37,868 nt of DNA from Clostridia bacterium. GTDB taxonomy: Bacteria; Bacillota; Clostridia; Oscillospirales; UBA644. Location of the stretch: positions 1-37,868 of the forward strand of contig JAGAOB010000114.1 in NCBI GenBank assembly GCA_017623895.1, written 5' to 3'. The notes under the pieces are model-generated. The model worked only from the letters and a program-made list of their open reading frames with translations. It searched no databases and was not told where the DNA came from. Position numbers and translations under genes: made by a program. Positions 1 through 7,018 of this stretch are shown here, in pieces (within the stretch, counting starts at the first letter, position 1; each line of letters begins with the position of its first letter).

Positions 1-111
1 AACGGAAAAAGATCGTTGCCGTTTGAGCGCGCAATTACTTTAGCTTGTTATTATAACGTATCCCTTGATTATCTTGCGGGGTTGATCGATACCCCGAGAA
101 AGCTGCGGTAA
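1..111 (+). CDS. C-terminal end of an XRE-family HTH regulator (partial, 5' end outside window)
   Basis: The frame open from the first base runs 36 codons to a TAA. It reads LACYYNVSLDYLAGLID shortly before the stop, which is the usual last-helix signature of XRE/Cro-type regulators ('ADYFNVSLDYLLG...D'). The DNA-binding part lies outside the window, so target and role cannot be judged. A weak stem (AAGCT/AGCTT followed by seven T) overlaps the stop codon and could end its transcript. The call rests on this short tail only. Confidence 0.55.
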   Translation, partial: NGKRSLPFERAITLACYYNVSLDYLAGLIDTPRKLR

Positions 112-228
112 AAGCTTTTTTTCTTGATGCGGAAAGTGATGTCACCAAATTAAAAAATACTGTATGGTAATGTGTGATGTTCTTATCGGAGTATCACGCC
201 AATCCCGTGTGTTATTTTAAAAAACCTA

Positions 229-257
229 TTGATTTTTGAAGCAAAATCCGTTATAAT
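229..257 (+). promoter_or_regulatory. Sigma-A-type promoter for the DUF1836-mrnC operon
   Basis: TTGATT, a 17-base spacer and TATAAT lie about 80 bases ahead of the DUF1836 start codon. The spacing is ideal and the -10 box is perfect. The roughly 115 bases between the upstream stop codon and this promoter show nothing else that I can support. Confidence 0.75.
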
Positions 258-337
258 AGTAATAACGGTATTAAAAATCACTTCAAGCGGAGAAAAAGAC
301 CGCGTTTGAAGCTTGTTTGTCGGAAAGGAGCAAAGCT

Positions 338-1024
338 ATGGATCTTCAAGAGCTGCAGGCATTGGTAAAGGAATCGGTTCGCGATGCCGATCTGCGCACG
401 TCCGAAATTCCTTCTATCGATCTTTACGTCGATCAGATCACAAGCCTGACTACGGAAAAGCTGATGGAGGGCTCCGAGCGATTCCGTGATCGCGTGCTGA
501 CCAAAACCATGATCAACAACTATTCCAAGGACGGGTTGATCTCTCCCATCAAAGGGAAAAAATACACCAAGGGGCAGATTTTGCAAATGCTCTTGGTCTA
601 TTCTCTCAAAAACACGCTTTCCATTGGCGAGATCAAGCGGATTTTGCAAAACGTGTACGCCATTCCCGCGCTTGACGCCGCGGCATTGGAGCGTGTCTAC
701 GAGTCGTTTTTGGACTCCAAGGAGGGCGCGCGCGAGGCGGTTTGGGAGCTTTTGGAGAGCTACGTGGAAAAGAATGCGCTAGACGTTTCCAACGATGCCG
801 ACTTTTTTACGTTGCTCCTTGGTCTTTCGGCACTGTCGTCCTATCTCAAAAACGCCACGCAGGCACTGTTGGAGGCGCGTTATCCCGATCTGAATGCCGA
901 AAAGGAGCGTGAGGAGCAGGAAAAGCGAGAGGTGGCAAAGCGACAGAAGGAAGAAAAAAAGGAAGAAAAGAAGGCGGCAAAAGCCAAAAAGGAAGACGCC
1001 GTTGAAGCGGAGGATAAGCCATGA
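338..1024 (+). CDS. DUF1836 domain protein
   Basis: A 228-residue cytoplasmic protein of the DUF1836 family, found mainly in Firmicutes and of unknown function. The recognisable core is about residues 10-180, with the segment around MINNYSKDGLISPIKGKKYT resembling a MerR/HTH-like recognition region, so a DNA-binding role is possible but unproven. The last 40 or so residues are almost entirely Lys/Glu/Ala and should form a charged helix. I chose the ATG after GAAAGGAG (7-base spacing); an in-frame GTG 21 bases upstream overlaps that ribosome site and is unlikely. Its TGA overlaps the mrnC ATG as ATGA, so the two are translationally coupled. Confidence 0.8.
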   Translation: MDLQELQALVKESVRDADLRTSEIPSIDLYVDQITSLTTEKLMEGSERFRDRVLTKTMINNYSKDGLISPIKGKKYTKGQILQMLLVYSLKNTLSIGEIKRILQNVYAIPALDAAALERVYESFLDSKEGAREAVWELLESYVEKNALDVSNDADFFTLLLGLSALSSYLKNATQALLEARYPDLNAEKEREEQEKREVAKRQKEEKKEEKKAAKAKKEDAVEAEDKP

Positions 1025-1410
1025 CCGATATTCGTCAGATCTCGGTTCCGGCGCTTGCTTACCTTGGAGACTGCGTGATCGAGCTGTGTGTCAGGCGCCA
1101 TCTTGTGGAAAAGGGACTTTCCACCTCGGCACACCTCAACGCCGCCGCTTTGGATTATGTTCGCGCACCTGTGCAAGCCGAGGCAATGAAGCGATTGCTC
1201 CCACACTTGACCGCCGAGGAGGAGGCATACTTCCGCCGTGGCAGAAATCTTGGGCACTCCAACGTCCCAAAACGCGCAACGGTCAGCGAATATCGCGCCG
1301 CTACGGGCATGGAGGCGCTGTTTGGGTATCTGCATCTCACGCAACAGCAGGAACGCATTGAGGAGTTGTTCCGCTTAGCCTACCCCACCGTTGCCGATAC
1401 AGAGGCGTAA
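1021..1410 (+). CDS. mrnC: Mini-ribonuclease 3 (MrnC)
   Basis: A 129-residue RNase III catalytic domain without a double-stranded-RNA-binding domain, the normal form of Mini-III. In Bacillus this enzyme matures 23S rRNA ends. The family signatures are visible: LAYLGDCVIEL with the metal-binding Asp17 at the N-terminus, the central RRGRN...PKRATVSEYRAATG, and Glu98 in GMEALFGYL. It starts inside the stop of the DUF1836 gene, and its ribosome site is within that gene's Lys/Glu-rich tail. Length and motifs fit the family well. In many Firmicutes mrnC sits next to cysS and a TrmH-type methylase; pairing with DUF1836 here is a local arrangement. Confidence 0.92.
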   Translation: MTDIRQISVPALAYLGDCVIELCVRRHLVEKGLSTSAHLNAAALDYVRAPVQAEAMKRLLPHLTAEEEAYFRRGRNLGHSNVPKRATVSEYRAATGMEALFGYLHLTQQQERIEELFRLAYPTVADTEA

Positions 1411-1478
1411 GCAATCACAGAGAAAAACAGACGCACAAGTTGGCGTGATACTCTTAACGGAGAATTTGCGTGCACAAA

Positions 1479-1512
1479 ATGTCGGCAGAGAACTTGTTTT
1501 CTCTGCCGATAT
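1479..1512. terminator. Stem-loop after mrnC (possible terminator, or left end of the RAYT element)
   Basis: TCGGCAGAGAA and TTCTCTGCCGA form a perfect 11-bp stem with a 6-base loop, extendable by three pairs including one G-T. There is no T-run after it, and the promoter of the transposase relic overlaps its loop and right arm. It may terminate mrnC or mark the edge of the inserted element. Confidence 0.45.
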
Positions 1513-1522
1513 GTGTTATAAT
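1494..1522 (+). promoter_or_regulatory. Promoter of the RAYT relic
   Basis: TTGTTT, 17 bases, TATAAT. The -10 box ends 11 bases before the ATG I take as the transposase start, so the transcript would be nearly leaderless. The -35 box lies in the loop and right arm of the preceding stem-loop. Confidence 0.6.
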
Positions 1523-1664
1523 GATATGGGTGATGCAAGTGGATAATAAAAAAGAATTTCCCAAGCGAAAAAGAAATCGTTTGGAAAATTATGACTATAG
1601 TTCCTGCGGTGCATATTTTATTACAGTATGTACGTTGGAAAAGCAAAATTGTTTTTAGGAAAAT

Positions 1665-1689
1665 GTAGGGGCGATCATTGATCGCCCGC
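1665..1689 (+). repeat. REP palindrome 1, inside the RAYT gene
   Basis: GTAGGGG leads into the perfect palindrome GGGCGATCA-T-TGATCGCCC and ends CCCGC. It encodes the VGAIIDRP stretch of the transposase. It matches the two other REP sites in the window in its GTAGGGG head and GGGCGA/TCGCCC stem. Confidence 0.75.
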
Positions 1690-1835
1690 AAGACGTTGAA
1701 TTGTCGACCTACGGAAAAATGGTCGATCAGGCAATACAAAATACCCCTTCTGCCTATCCTGCGTTGTCGCTTGAAAGCTATGTGATCATGCCGAATCATA
1801 TTCACCTTTTAGTAAGAGTTTGTGCTGATGAATAC

Positions 1836-1858
1836 GGGCGACCACTGGTCGCCCCTAC
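1836..1858 (-). repeat. REP palindrome 2, inside the RAYT gene, opposite orientation
   Basis: GGGCGACCA-C-TGGTCGCCC followed by CCTAC. Read on the minus strand it has the same GTAGGGGCGA head as copy 1. It encodes GRPLVAPT, a stretch common in this transposase branch. Confidence 0.75.
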
Positions 1859-2034
1859 AATGTCACGGGTTGTAAAACAACTGAAAGGGGTCGTTTCCAA
1901 ACAAGCCGGGATCAGTATCATTCCACGATCATATTATCCGAAATCGTGAGGATTATGAAGAACATTTAAGATACATTTACGAAAACCCAATTCGTTGGTG
2001 CTACGATGAATTATATACAGAAGAATAGGGGTAT

Positions 2035-2067
2035 GGGCTTTGCCCGAAGCCTTTGTAATACAAAGGC
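2035..2067. other. Two small hairpins just after the RAYT relic
   Basis: GGGC-TTT-GCCC and GCCTTTG-TAATA-CAAAGGC follow each other with a 3-base gap, 6 bases after the relic's stop codon. They may be the right-hand end of the mobile element or a weak terminator; neither has a T-run. Confidence 0.4.
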
Positions 2068-2111
2068 GAAACTTGCGATAAAAAGATTAAATGACAAAAG
2101 GAGATTTTATT

Positions 2112-2471
2112 ATGAACAACCGAAAATATCCGACAAGCTTATTCATTATCGGATTTATAACAAACATACTGTTTCATTTCTTTTGGCTTTTCATTCCCTG
2201 CATTATACTATTGATCGTAGGAATATTTGTCAAGCCTTGTCTATATGTTGGTTTAGCACTTTTATTGATAGATATTCTTCTTTCTTTGATAGAACAATTC
2301 CGCATTCGTCAAGCATTTCTTAAAGAAAGTGACAACCCTGATTTTCAAGCATTTCAGGATGCATTATCAAAAGACGGAAATTGGAGAGATAATATAGGCG
2401 AGCTCTTAAATCAAAAAATGTCCGATCCTCAAAATGAAATCAAATCGCACGATGAAAGTGAAGATAAATAA
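2112..2471 (+). CDS. Small two-helix membrane protein, unknown
   Basis: I do not recognise this 119-residue protein. Residues 8-40 and 44-66 are strongly hydrophobic and should form two or three membrane passes, followed by a soluble, acidic C-terminal tail of about 50 residues (NQKMSDPQNEIKSHDESEDK at the end). The ATG is preceded by AAAAGGAG with 8-base spacing; an in-frame ATG 21 bases upstream overlaps that site. Base composition is much AT-richer than the genes on either side, and it lies between the RAYT relic and a REP pair, so it may be an acquired passenger gene. Its own terminator follows directly. Confidence 0.7.
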   Translation: MNNRKYPTSLFIIGFITNILFHFFWLFIPCIILLIVGIFVKPCLYVGLALLLIDILLSLIEQFRIRQAFLKESDNPDFQAFQDALSKDGNWRDNIGELLNQKMSDPQNEIKSHDESEDK

Positions 2472-2477
2472 GAAACA

Positions 2478-2508
2478 CCCCCGACAGTCTTTGAAAATCT
2501 GTCGGGGC
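2478..2508 (+). terminator. Rho-independent-type terminator after the small membrane protein gene
   Basis: CCCCGACAG and CTGTCGGGG pair in a 9-bp stem with an 11-base loop, beginning 7 bases after the stop codon. The following bases are T-rich but interrupted (CTAATTATTTGTTT). Confidence 0.7.
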
Positions 2509-2542
2509 TAATTATTTGTTTACTGCGGAGCTTTTTTTATCC

Positions 2543-2590
2543 GTAGGGGAGACCTACGGTCTCCCGCGGGCGAACGCAGTTCGCCCCTAC
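2543..2590. repeat. Paired REP sites in head-to-head orientation (BIME-like)
   Basis: Two adjacent palindromes, GGGAGACC-TAC-GGTCTCCC and GGGCGAA-CGCAG-TTCGCCC, are flanked by GTAGGGG on the left and CCCCTAC on the right. They are therefore two REPs in opposite orientation with no spacer. The GTAGGGG heads match the REPs inside the RAYT gene about 0.7-0.9 kb upstream. They lie in the roughly 145-base convergent gap before the ABC ATPase gene's 3' end. Confidence 0.75.
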
Positions 2591-2654
2591 CGTGTGTTAG
2601 GTAAATATTTTGTGATTTCCCCGCTAATTTTGCACGCCCTTGAGTCGCTCTCTT

Positions 2655-3419
2655 TTATTTTATGGGAAGAAAAACAACATCGTGTTCTCCTGCGGCGTCT
2701 ACGGGCAGGCATCGTACAGAAAACACCTGCTCCCAAGCCTTGCTCTCAAGGAGATTTTCAGGGGTGTCAAAGGCACAAAACTTGCCTTGATCCATCACGC
2801 CAACGCAGTCACAGTACCGCAACGCCAAGGAAAGATCGTGCAGCACCGCAATCACACATTTCCCCTGCTCCGCCCAGAATCGCATTTGCTCCATCAAAGA
2901 AAAACGAGAGGACAGATCCAAATACGTGGTAGGCTCGTCCAAGAGCACGCAAGGGGTATCCTGAGCCCCAAGCAACGCCAGACAGACCCGTTGCCGCTCC
3001 CCGCCCGAAAGGGTCGAAACGTCCCGATCCCGCAGGTCTGAAGCCTTGGCATCCATCAACGCCCGCTCCACTGCCGCACGATCGGAGGGCGTCATACGAC
3101 GGGTTCGTCCCAGATACGGATATCTCCCCCGCGCCGTCAATTCTCCCACCGAAACACAAGGCAACGATCTGGATTGCGGCAACAGCGACACGCGCTTTGC
3201 AAACTCCCTGCGGTCGTATTCCCCGTAGGGATGCCCCTCCAAAGAAATCTGCCCCGCCGTGGGACGGGCAAGCCCGCAAAGCAGGCGGATCAGGGTAGTT
3301 TTTCCGCATCCGTTGGGCCCTACGATTCCGTAAAGGGTTCCTGCTCGGAACGTGGCGGAAAGGTCTGAAATTACTGATTTTCCCCCATAGGAAAAGAAGA
3401 CGGACCGCACCTCAATCAT
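2655..3419 (-). CDS. ABC transporter ATP-binding protein, iron-siderophore/haem/cobalamin (FecE/FhuC) type
   Basis: A 254-residue cytoplasmic ATPase that would power import through the adjacent FecCD-type permease. Visible motifs in order are Walker A GPNGCGKTT near residue 34, the Q-loop in SLLPQS, signature LSGGERQR, Walker B CVLLDEPTTYLDL, and the switch His in HDLS. I place the start at the ATG after GGAGG (7 bases); an in-frame upstream codon runs back into the repeat array. The ribosome site and start are one of three 37-bp tandem copies, so two further SD-ATG copies lie upstream. The substrate is not readable from the ATPase; the partner proteins point to an iron or corrinoid chelate. 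Confidence 0.9.
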   Translation of the reverse strand: MIEVRSVFFSYGGKSVISDLSATFRAGTLYGIVGPNGCGKTTLIRLLCGLARPTAGQISLEGHPYGEYDRREFAKRVSLLPQSRSLPCVSVGELTARGRYPYLGRTRRMTPSDRAAVERALMDAKASDLRDRDVSTLSGGERQRVCLALLGAQDTPCVLLDEPTTYLDLSSRFSLMEQMRFWAEQGKCVIAVLHDLSLALRYCDCVGVMDQGKFCAFDTPENLLESKAWEQVFSVRCLPVDAAGEHDVVFLPIK

Positions 3420-3520
3420 ACCGATTCCTCCCTGCGAAAAGGCAAGATACAATCATACCGATTCCTTCCTGCAAAAAGGCAAGACTCAATCATACCGATT
3501 CCTCCTTGCTAAAAGCAAGC
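3413..3520. repeat. 37-bp tandem repeat, three copies, across the permease/ATPase gene junction
   Basis: The plus-strand phrase CAATCATACCGATTCCT begins at 3413, 3450 and 3487, each followed by the same AAAGGCAAG-like tail. Read on the coding strand, every copy contains a GGAGG-like site (one is GGAAGG) and an ATGATT start. The last residues of the permease lie in the 3487 copy and the true ATPase start in the 3413 copy. A unit of 37 is not a multiple of three, so the extra copies change frame. Confidence 0.9.
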
Positions 3521-4526
3521 AAACGAAAAACGGCCCGCCCACCAGGGAAAGTAAAATCCCCACGGGCAATTCGTACGGAGCAAACAGGACGCGACCGATC
3601 AGATCGCAGAGTAAGACCAAAATCCCTCCCCCCAAGGCGCTGGCGGGGATAAGCCAGCGGTGGATTTCTCCTACGAAACGGCGGGCAATATGGGGAACGA
3701 TCAGCCCGACGAATCCCAACAGACCCGCAAAGCTGACGGCACAACCCGCAAGAACGCTTGCCAAGCACAAAAGCGTCCATTGGGTTACCTTCACGTTCAT
3801 TCCCAAGCTCTTTGCCGTCTCGTCTCCCAAGGAAAGGACGTCGGCATCCCGCGCCAACCAAAGAGCGGCAAATATTCCAACAAGAATCCCTACGCAGGGA
3901 AAAAGGAGGGTCTCAAGGGTTACTCCCGAAAGTCCTCCGATCATAAAGGCGTCGGCATCGTAAACGCTGTCGGGATATAAGGTTTTTACAGCACTGATTC
4001 CTGCGTTCAGCATCGCGCTGACAGCGATGCCCACCAGGGTAACGGTCATACGGTCGGCCCCCGTTTTCATCGAAATGACGTAAATGCAGGCACACGCCCC
4101 TACTGCCCCGAAAAATGCCGCCAAAGGCAAAAATCTCACGGCCGCTGGGAATACGGAAAGCAGGATTACTGCGGTCAAGCCCGCCCCTGAATTCACGCCG
4201 ATGACGTTAGGTGCCGCCATAGGGTTGTGTAAGACCGCCTGAATCAAAACTCCCGCAACCGCTAACGCCATTCCCGCAAGAACCGCACCGCAGGCACGGG
4301 GCAGGCGAATATGAAGAAGGATCCGAAGGGAAGGCGCGTCGTAATCCCCCGAAAGCAGAGCAGTAACGGCGTCGAATGGAGAAATCTTCACCGAGCCGAA
4401 GCAAAGAGCCGCGGCAAAAAGAAGAATCAAAACGGCAAGAAAAAGGAAGAGAAGCACGGGAGGGGTGATCCCGTGCTTTTTATTCTCCGAAGATTTCGGG
4501 GTAGATACGTTTTGCAAGATATTCAT
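3486..4526 (-). CDS. FecCD-family ABC transporter permease
   Basis: A 346-residue polytopic membrane protein of the FecCD/BtuC family, which forms the dimeric channel of iron-siderophore, haem or B12 importers. The family hallmarks are RLPRACGAVLAGMALAVAG, HNPMAAPNVIGVNSGAGL, the cytoplasmic coupling segment around LGMNV, and FVGLIVPHIARRFVG near the end. About ten hydrophobic segments are present, as expected. The start codon has GGGAG 6 bases upstream and lies inside the lipoprotein gene, a 47-base overlap, so the two are tightly coupled. The stop falls in the last copy of the 37-bp array, whose downstream copies separate it from the ATPase start by about 67 bases. Confidence 0.92.
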   Translation of the reverse strand: MNILQNVSTPKSSENKKHGITPPVLLFLFLAVLILLFAAALCFGSVKISPFDAVTALLSGDYDAPSLRILLHIRLPRACGAVLAGMALAVAGVLIQAVLHNPMAAPNVIGVNSGAGLTAVILLSVFPAAVRFLPLAAFFGAVGACACIYVISMKTGADRMTVTLVGIAVSAMLNAGISAVKTLYPDSVYDADAFMIGGLSGVTLETLLFPCVGILVGIFAALWLARDADVLSLGDETAKSLGMNVKVTQWTLLCLASVLAGCAVSFAGLLGFVGLIVPHIARRFVGEIHRWLIPASALGGGILVLLCDLIGRVLFAPYELPVGILLSLVGGPFFVCLLLARRNRYD

Positions 4527-5424
4527 AGCTTTCTCCCCACCGTTCGTTGGGTTTATAATGAAACAGGTCCTTGGGAAGCAGGAAGCAGGTTTCGTTTTTC
4601 ACGGCAGAAAGTCCCGTCCACGCAGGATGATTTTCCACGTTCTGCTGCAAAAACGCCATCGCCGCCACCTCGTCCCCCATCGTAAGAAAAACGATATAAT
4701 CAGGATCCTCCAAGAGGATCTTTTCCACGCTCAGATCCTCCAACAGGGAGGGCGTTTCGTCGGCAACGTTACGTAAGCCAAGCTCCTTGAGAATCTGACC
4801 TGCAAGATTATCGTCGGTCTTAGCCTTCATTCCCGTGGAATAGACCCGAAGAAGCAGCACAGAGCTCTCTGTGTTTTCGGGAATCCGATTCAAAACGGAA
4901 CGGATCTGCGTCTCTACGTCGGTGACGTAGGTGTCGTAGCGGTCCCGACCTCCGTTGACGGCGCAAAATTGCTTCATCAGATCCCGATAATCCCCAAAGG
5001 TGTCCACTCGAAAATATCCGTAGCAGATCCGCGCAGCCTTTAGCGCCGCCTCCAGCTGCAGATGGGCCGCAAGATCGGCGGAAAGAATAACGTAATCGGG
5101 GTTCAACGAAAGAACCTGCTCCAGATTGACGTGCTTTACCGATCCCACCGACAACGCCTGATCAGAAGAGACGATCCCCTCCTCCACCGCATCGTCGGTC
5201 ACGCCCACAACACTTCCCCCCGAAAGAAGCCAGCAATCGGTAAAGGAGGCGTAGCAGGAGACTACCCGCGCATTGAGAGGGAGGGAAACGGTATTCCCTA
5301 AAGCGTCAGTGACGGAAGGGAGAGCGGGCTCTGATCCGGGAGAATGGGAGACCGTGGACCTCCCGCAGGACACGAAAGAAAGGGACAAGATCAAAACAAA
5401 CAGAAGTGATAACGCCTTTTTCAT
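4480..5424 (-). CDS. Periplasmic-type binding lipoprotein of the iron-chelate ABC importer
   Basis: A 314-residue substrate-binding protein of the TroA/BtuF-like helical-backbone class. It begins with a lipoprotein signal, Lys-Lys then a hydrophobic stretch ending in FVSC with the lipidated Cys at position 20, so it should be anchored on the outer face of the membrane. The start of the fold, VTDALGNTVSLP...RVVSCYASFTD, and the later LSLNPDYVILSA and LEDPDYIVFLTMG match the class. The ligand is not determinable; iron-siderophore, haem or a corrinoid are the family options. One base separates it from the reductase stop upstream, and it overlaps the permease gene downstream. Confidence 0.88.
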   Translation of the reverse strand: MKKALSLLFVLILSLSFVSCGRSTVSHSPGSEPALPSVTDALGNTVSLPLNARVVSCYASFTDCWLLSGGSVVGVTDDAVEEGIVSSDQALSVGSVKHVNLEQVLSLNPDYVILSADLAAHLQLEAALKAARICYGYFRVDTFGDYRDLMKQFCAVNGGRDRYDTYVTDVETQIRSVLNRIPENTESSVLLLRVYSTGMKAKTDDNLAGQILKELGLRNVADETPSLLEDLSVEKILLEDPDYIVFLTMGDEVAAMAFLQQNVENHPAWTGLSAVKNETCFLLPKDLFHYKPNERWGESYEYLAKRIYPEIFGE

Positions 5425-5425
5425 A

Positions 5426-6196
5426 TTACCGCTCTTTCAGCGCCGCGGCAAGGATCTCCTGCTTGCGACGGATCAGATCCTCGGAAAACAGCGCCTTCTC
5501 CAGCTTGTCCGCCCCAATGCGGTCCACGGCGTTTCCGAGACGCTCTTTCACGTACGCGTTTTCTCGGAACCACAACAGTGTTTTTTCCAGAATCGGCAGA
5601 ATCTCTTCCTCTGAAACGAGGCGGGAAAGGGGTGTTCCCATACGGGTGGTCTTCCCCCACGTTCCGCCCACGTAAATCTGATAGGCCGCCTCCCTCTGAC
5701 CCGCCACGCGGCGACCCTCGATGCCGAAATCATTCAGCGACGGCTTGATACAGCTGTTGGGACATCCGCCCACGCCGATCTTGAATTTATGGGGCAATTT
5801 TACGGAGTTCCAGCCCGTATAATATGTTTCGTGGATCTTCTTCGCCAAGGCCTGGGTATCGTAACAGCCGAACACGCAGGTCGTACCCTTGCAGGCAGTG
5901 ACTGGACGGACCTTGGGGCCCGTTCCTCCGAAGATCAGACCGTGAGCCGCTGCAAAGGCCTCGGCATCGGGAATACGGTCAAAGGGTATTGCGGGAACCT
6001 CGATACACTGACGGGCAGTGGGGATCATCGTCCCGTTTCCGTAGGTTTCGGCAAGGGTAGCAATATCCCGCATATTTTCCGCGGTAAACACCGTTCCGCA
6101 GGCAAGAATCCGCCCCGAAAAGCAGTCGGTTCCCCGATTGCGCAGAAACCCTCTTCCCTTCACCGAATTAATTTGTTCCGTCGTTAAAGACATCAT
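5426..6196 (-). CDS. Siroheme/4Fe-4S nitrite-sulfite reductase-family protein
   Basis: A 256-residue protein with the two halves of the nitrite/sulfite reductase fold: a ferredoxin-like domain (TARQCIEVPAIPFDRI near residues 60-75) and the cluster domain. Cluster ligands are Cys102 and Cys107 in ACKGTTC and Cys145 and Cys149 in GGCPNSC, with the conserved KPSLNDFG following. The family transfers electrons through a siroheme-bridged 4Fe-4S cluster to sulfite or nitrite, but this short, stand-alone Clostridia type has no assigned substrate. Two ATG codons are adjacent; the second has the better 8-base spacing to AAGGAG. It is the first gene of the ABC-importer operon, with no obvious consensus promoter in the 46-base gap before it. 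Confidence 0.82.
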   Translation of the reverse strand: MMSLTTEQINSVKGRGFLRNRGTDCFSGRILACGTVFTAENMRDIATLAETYGNGTMIPTARQCIEVPAIPFDRIPDAEAFAAAHGLIFGGTGPKVRPVTACKGTTCVFGCYDTQALAKKIHETYYTGWNSVKLPHKFKIGVGGCPNSCIKPSLNDFGIEGRRVAGQREAAYQIYVGGTWGKTTRMGTPLSRLVSEEEILPILEKTLLWFRENAYVKERLGNAVDRIGADKLEKALFSEDLIRRKQEILAAALKER

Positions 6197-6242
6197 AACA
6201 ACTCCTTATTCTCTATGGCGTTTTCCTAACGCAATCCTATTA

Positions 6243-6911
6243 TCATTTTAACAAAAGAAATCCGATCGTATTGATGGCAAAATTGGCAAACATATGTACC
6301 GTCCAGGAGACGTAAACCGTGCCGCCCTTTTCGTTGAGCAGATTGAAAATCACGCCCCCTACCGCAAGCCCGACCAAAACCAACAAAAACAGGGGAAAAG
6401 AGAACCAGCCGATCATCATTGCGGTGTGGTACAGGGAAAACAAAACGGCACTGAACCCGTGGGCAAAGATCCGTGGAGATGTATTTTTCAGATTGGTGAA
6501 CACGAATCCCCGAAAAAAGAACTCCTCCAATAAGGAATTGACAAAGGAAATATACAAGGAAACAAAAAAGAAATTGCTTTTGTCGACCCCTGTAGAGGCG
6601 GTAAGGGAGGATGCCACGTTGGAAAAATCAAAATGCGCAGACAGGAGAAAGTACCCTGCGAGAATCACGGCAAACAGCAGAATCCCCAGCCCCAACGCAA
6701 GAGCCAACCCCCGTTTGTTTCCGCGAAACAACGACCGAAAGGCGATCTGACGGTTAAATAGAGAGCAAATCAACGGGAGCAACAGAAACAGAACCAACTT
6801 GACTGCGGATTTAATCACGTAGCCGGGTTGCCAAATTCCGTCCACCACCGTCATAAAAATACAACAGATCAAAGAAGCAAACACAACCAAAACCGTCGAA
6901 TTTTTTCCCAT
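6243..6911 (-). CDS. CPBP-family intramembrane metalloprotease
   Basis: A 222-residue membrane protein with about seven hydrophobic segments and the three CPBP (CAAX protease and bacteriocin-processing) motifs: Glu129-Glu130 and Arg134 in LLEEFFFRG, His162 in SLYHTAMM, and His206/Asn210 in WTVHMFANFAIN. All catalytic residues of the glutamate-type intramembrane protease are present. Bacterial members have been linked to bacteriocin self-immunity and cell-surface processing; the target here is unknown. It has its own promoter just downstream of the exopolysaccharide operon terminator and runs towards the reductase operon on the same strand, 46 bases away, so some read-through into that operon is possible. 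Confidence 0.9.
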   Translation of the reverse strand: MGKNSTVLVVFASLICCIFMTVVDGIWQPGYVIKSAVKLVLFLLLPLICSLFNRQIAFRSLFRGNKRGLALALGLGILLFAVILAGYFLLSAHFDFSNVASSLTASTGVDKSNFFFVSLYISFVNSLLEEFFFRGFVFTNLKNTSPRIFAHGFSAVLFSLYHTAMMIGWFSFPLFLLVLVGLAVGGVIFNLLNEKGGTVYVSWTVHMFANFAINTIGFLLLK

Positions 6912-6937
6912 AGAACGCCTCTCTCCTTTCTTGACTC

Positions 6938-6966
6938 ATTATAACATAATTTTGCGGAAATTACAA
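6938..6966 (-). promoter_or_regulatory. Promoter of the CPBP protease gene
   Basis: On the minus strand TTGTAA, 17 bases, TATAAT, followed by AAAGGAG and the ATG. It begins only a few bases after the terminator of the exopolysaccharide operon. Confidence 0.75.
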
Positions 6967-6971
6967 GACTT

Positions 6972-7005
6972 AAAAAATTCTCCCGCAAAACAGCGAGAGA
7001 ATTTT
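6972..7005 (-). terminator. Terminator of the exopolysaccharide operon
   Basis: Read on the minus strand, AAAATTCTC and GAGAATTTT pair around a 14-base GC-containing loop and run into six T. It starts 14 bases after the sugar transferase stop. Confidence 0.8.
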
Positions 7006-7018
7006 CCACTATTAGCTT

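Larger units (their letters stand above)
1533..2028 (+). pseudogene. REP-associated tyrosine transposase (RAYT, IS200/Y1 family), degraded
   Basis: RAYTs are single-copy relatives of IS200/IS605 transposases that act on REP hairpins. Frame 1 gives PKRKRNRLENYDYSSCGAYF, then a TAG at 1656-1658 where family members usually have Trp, then continues in the same frame through ENVGAIIDRP to the HUH motif MPNHIHLLVR. A frameshift follows near 1919-1935, where the expected WQKS is missing. The C-terminal part resumes in another frame as FHDHIIRNREDYEEH to YENPIRW and ends with TAG. One nonsense change and one small deletion therefore inactivate an otherwise well-preserved gene. Two REP palindromes lie inside the coding region. 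The start is set by the promoter; an upstream in-frame GTG would lie ahead of the -10 box. Confidence 0.85.
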
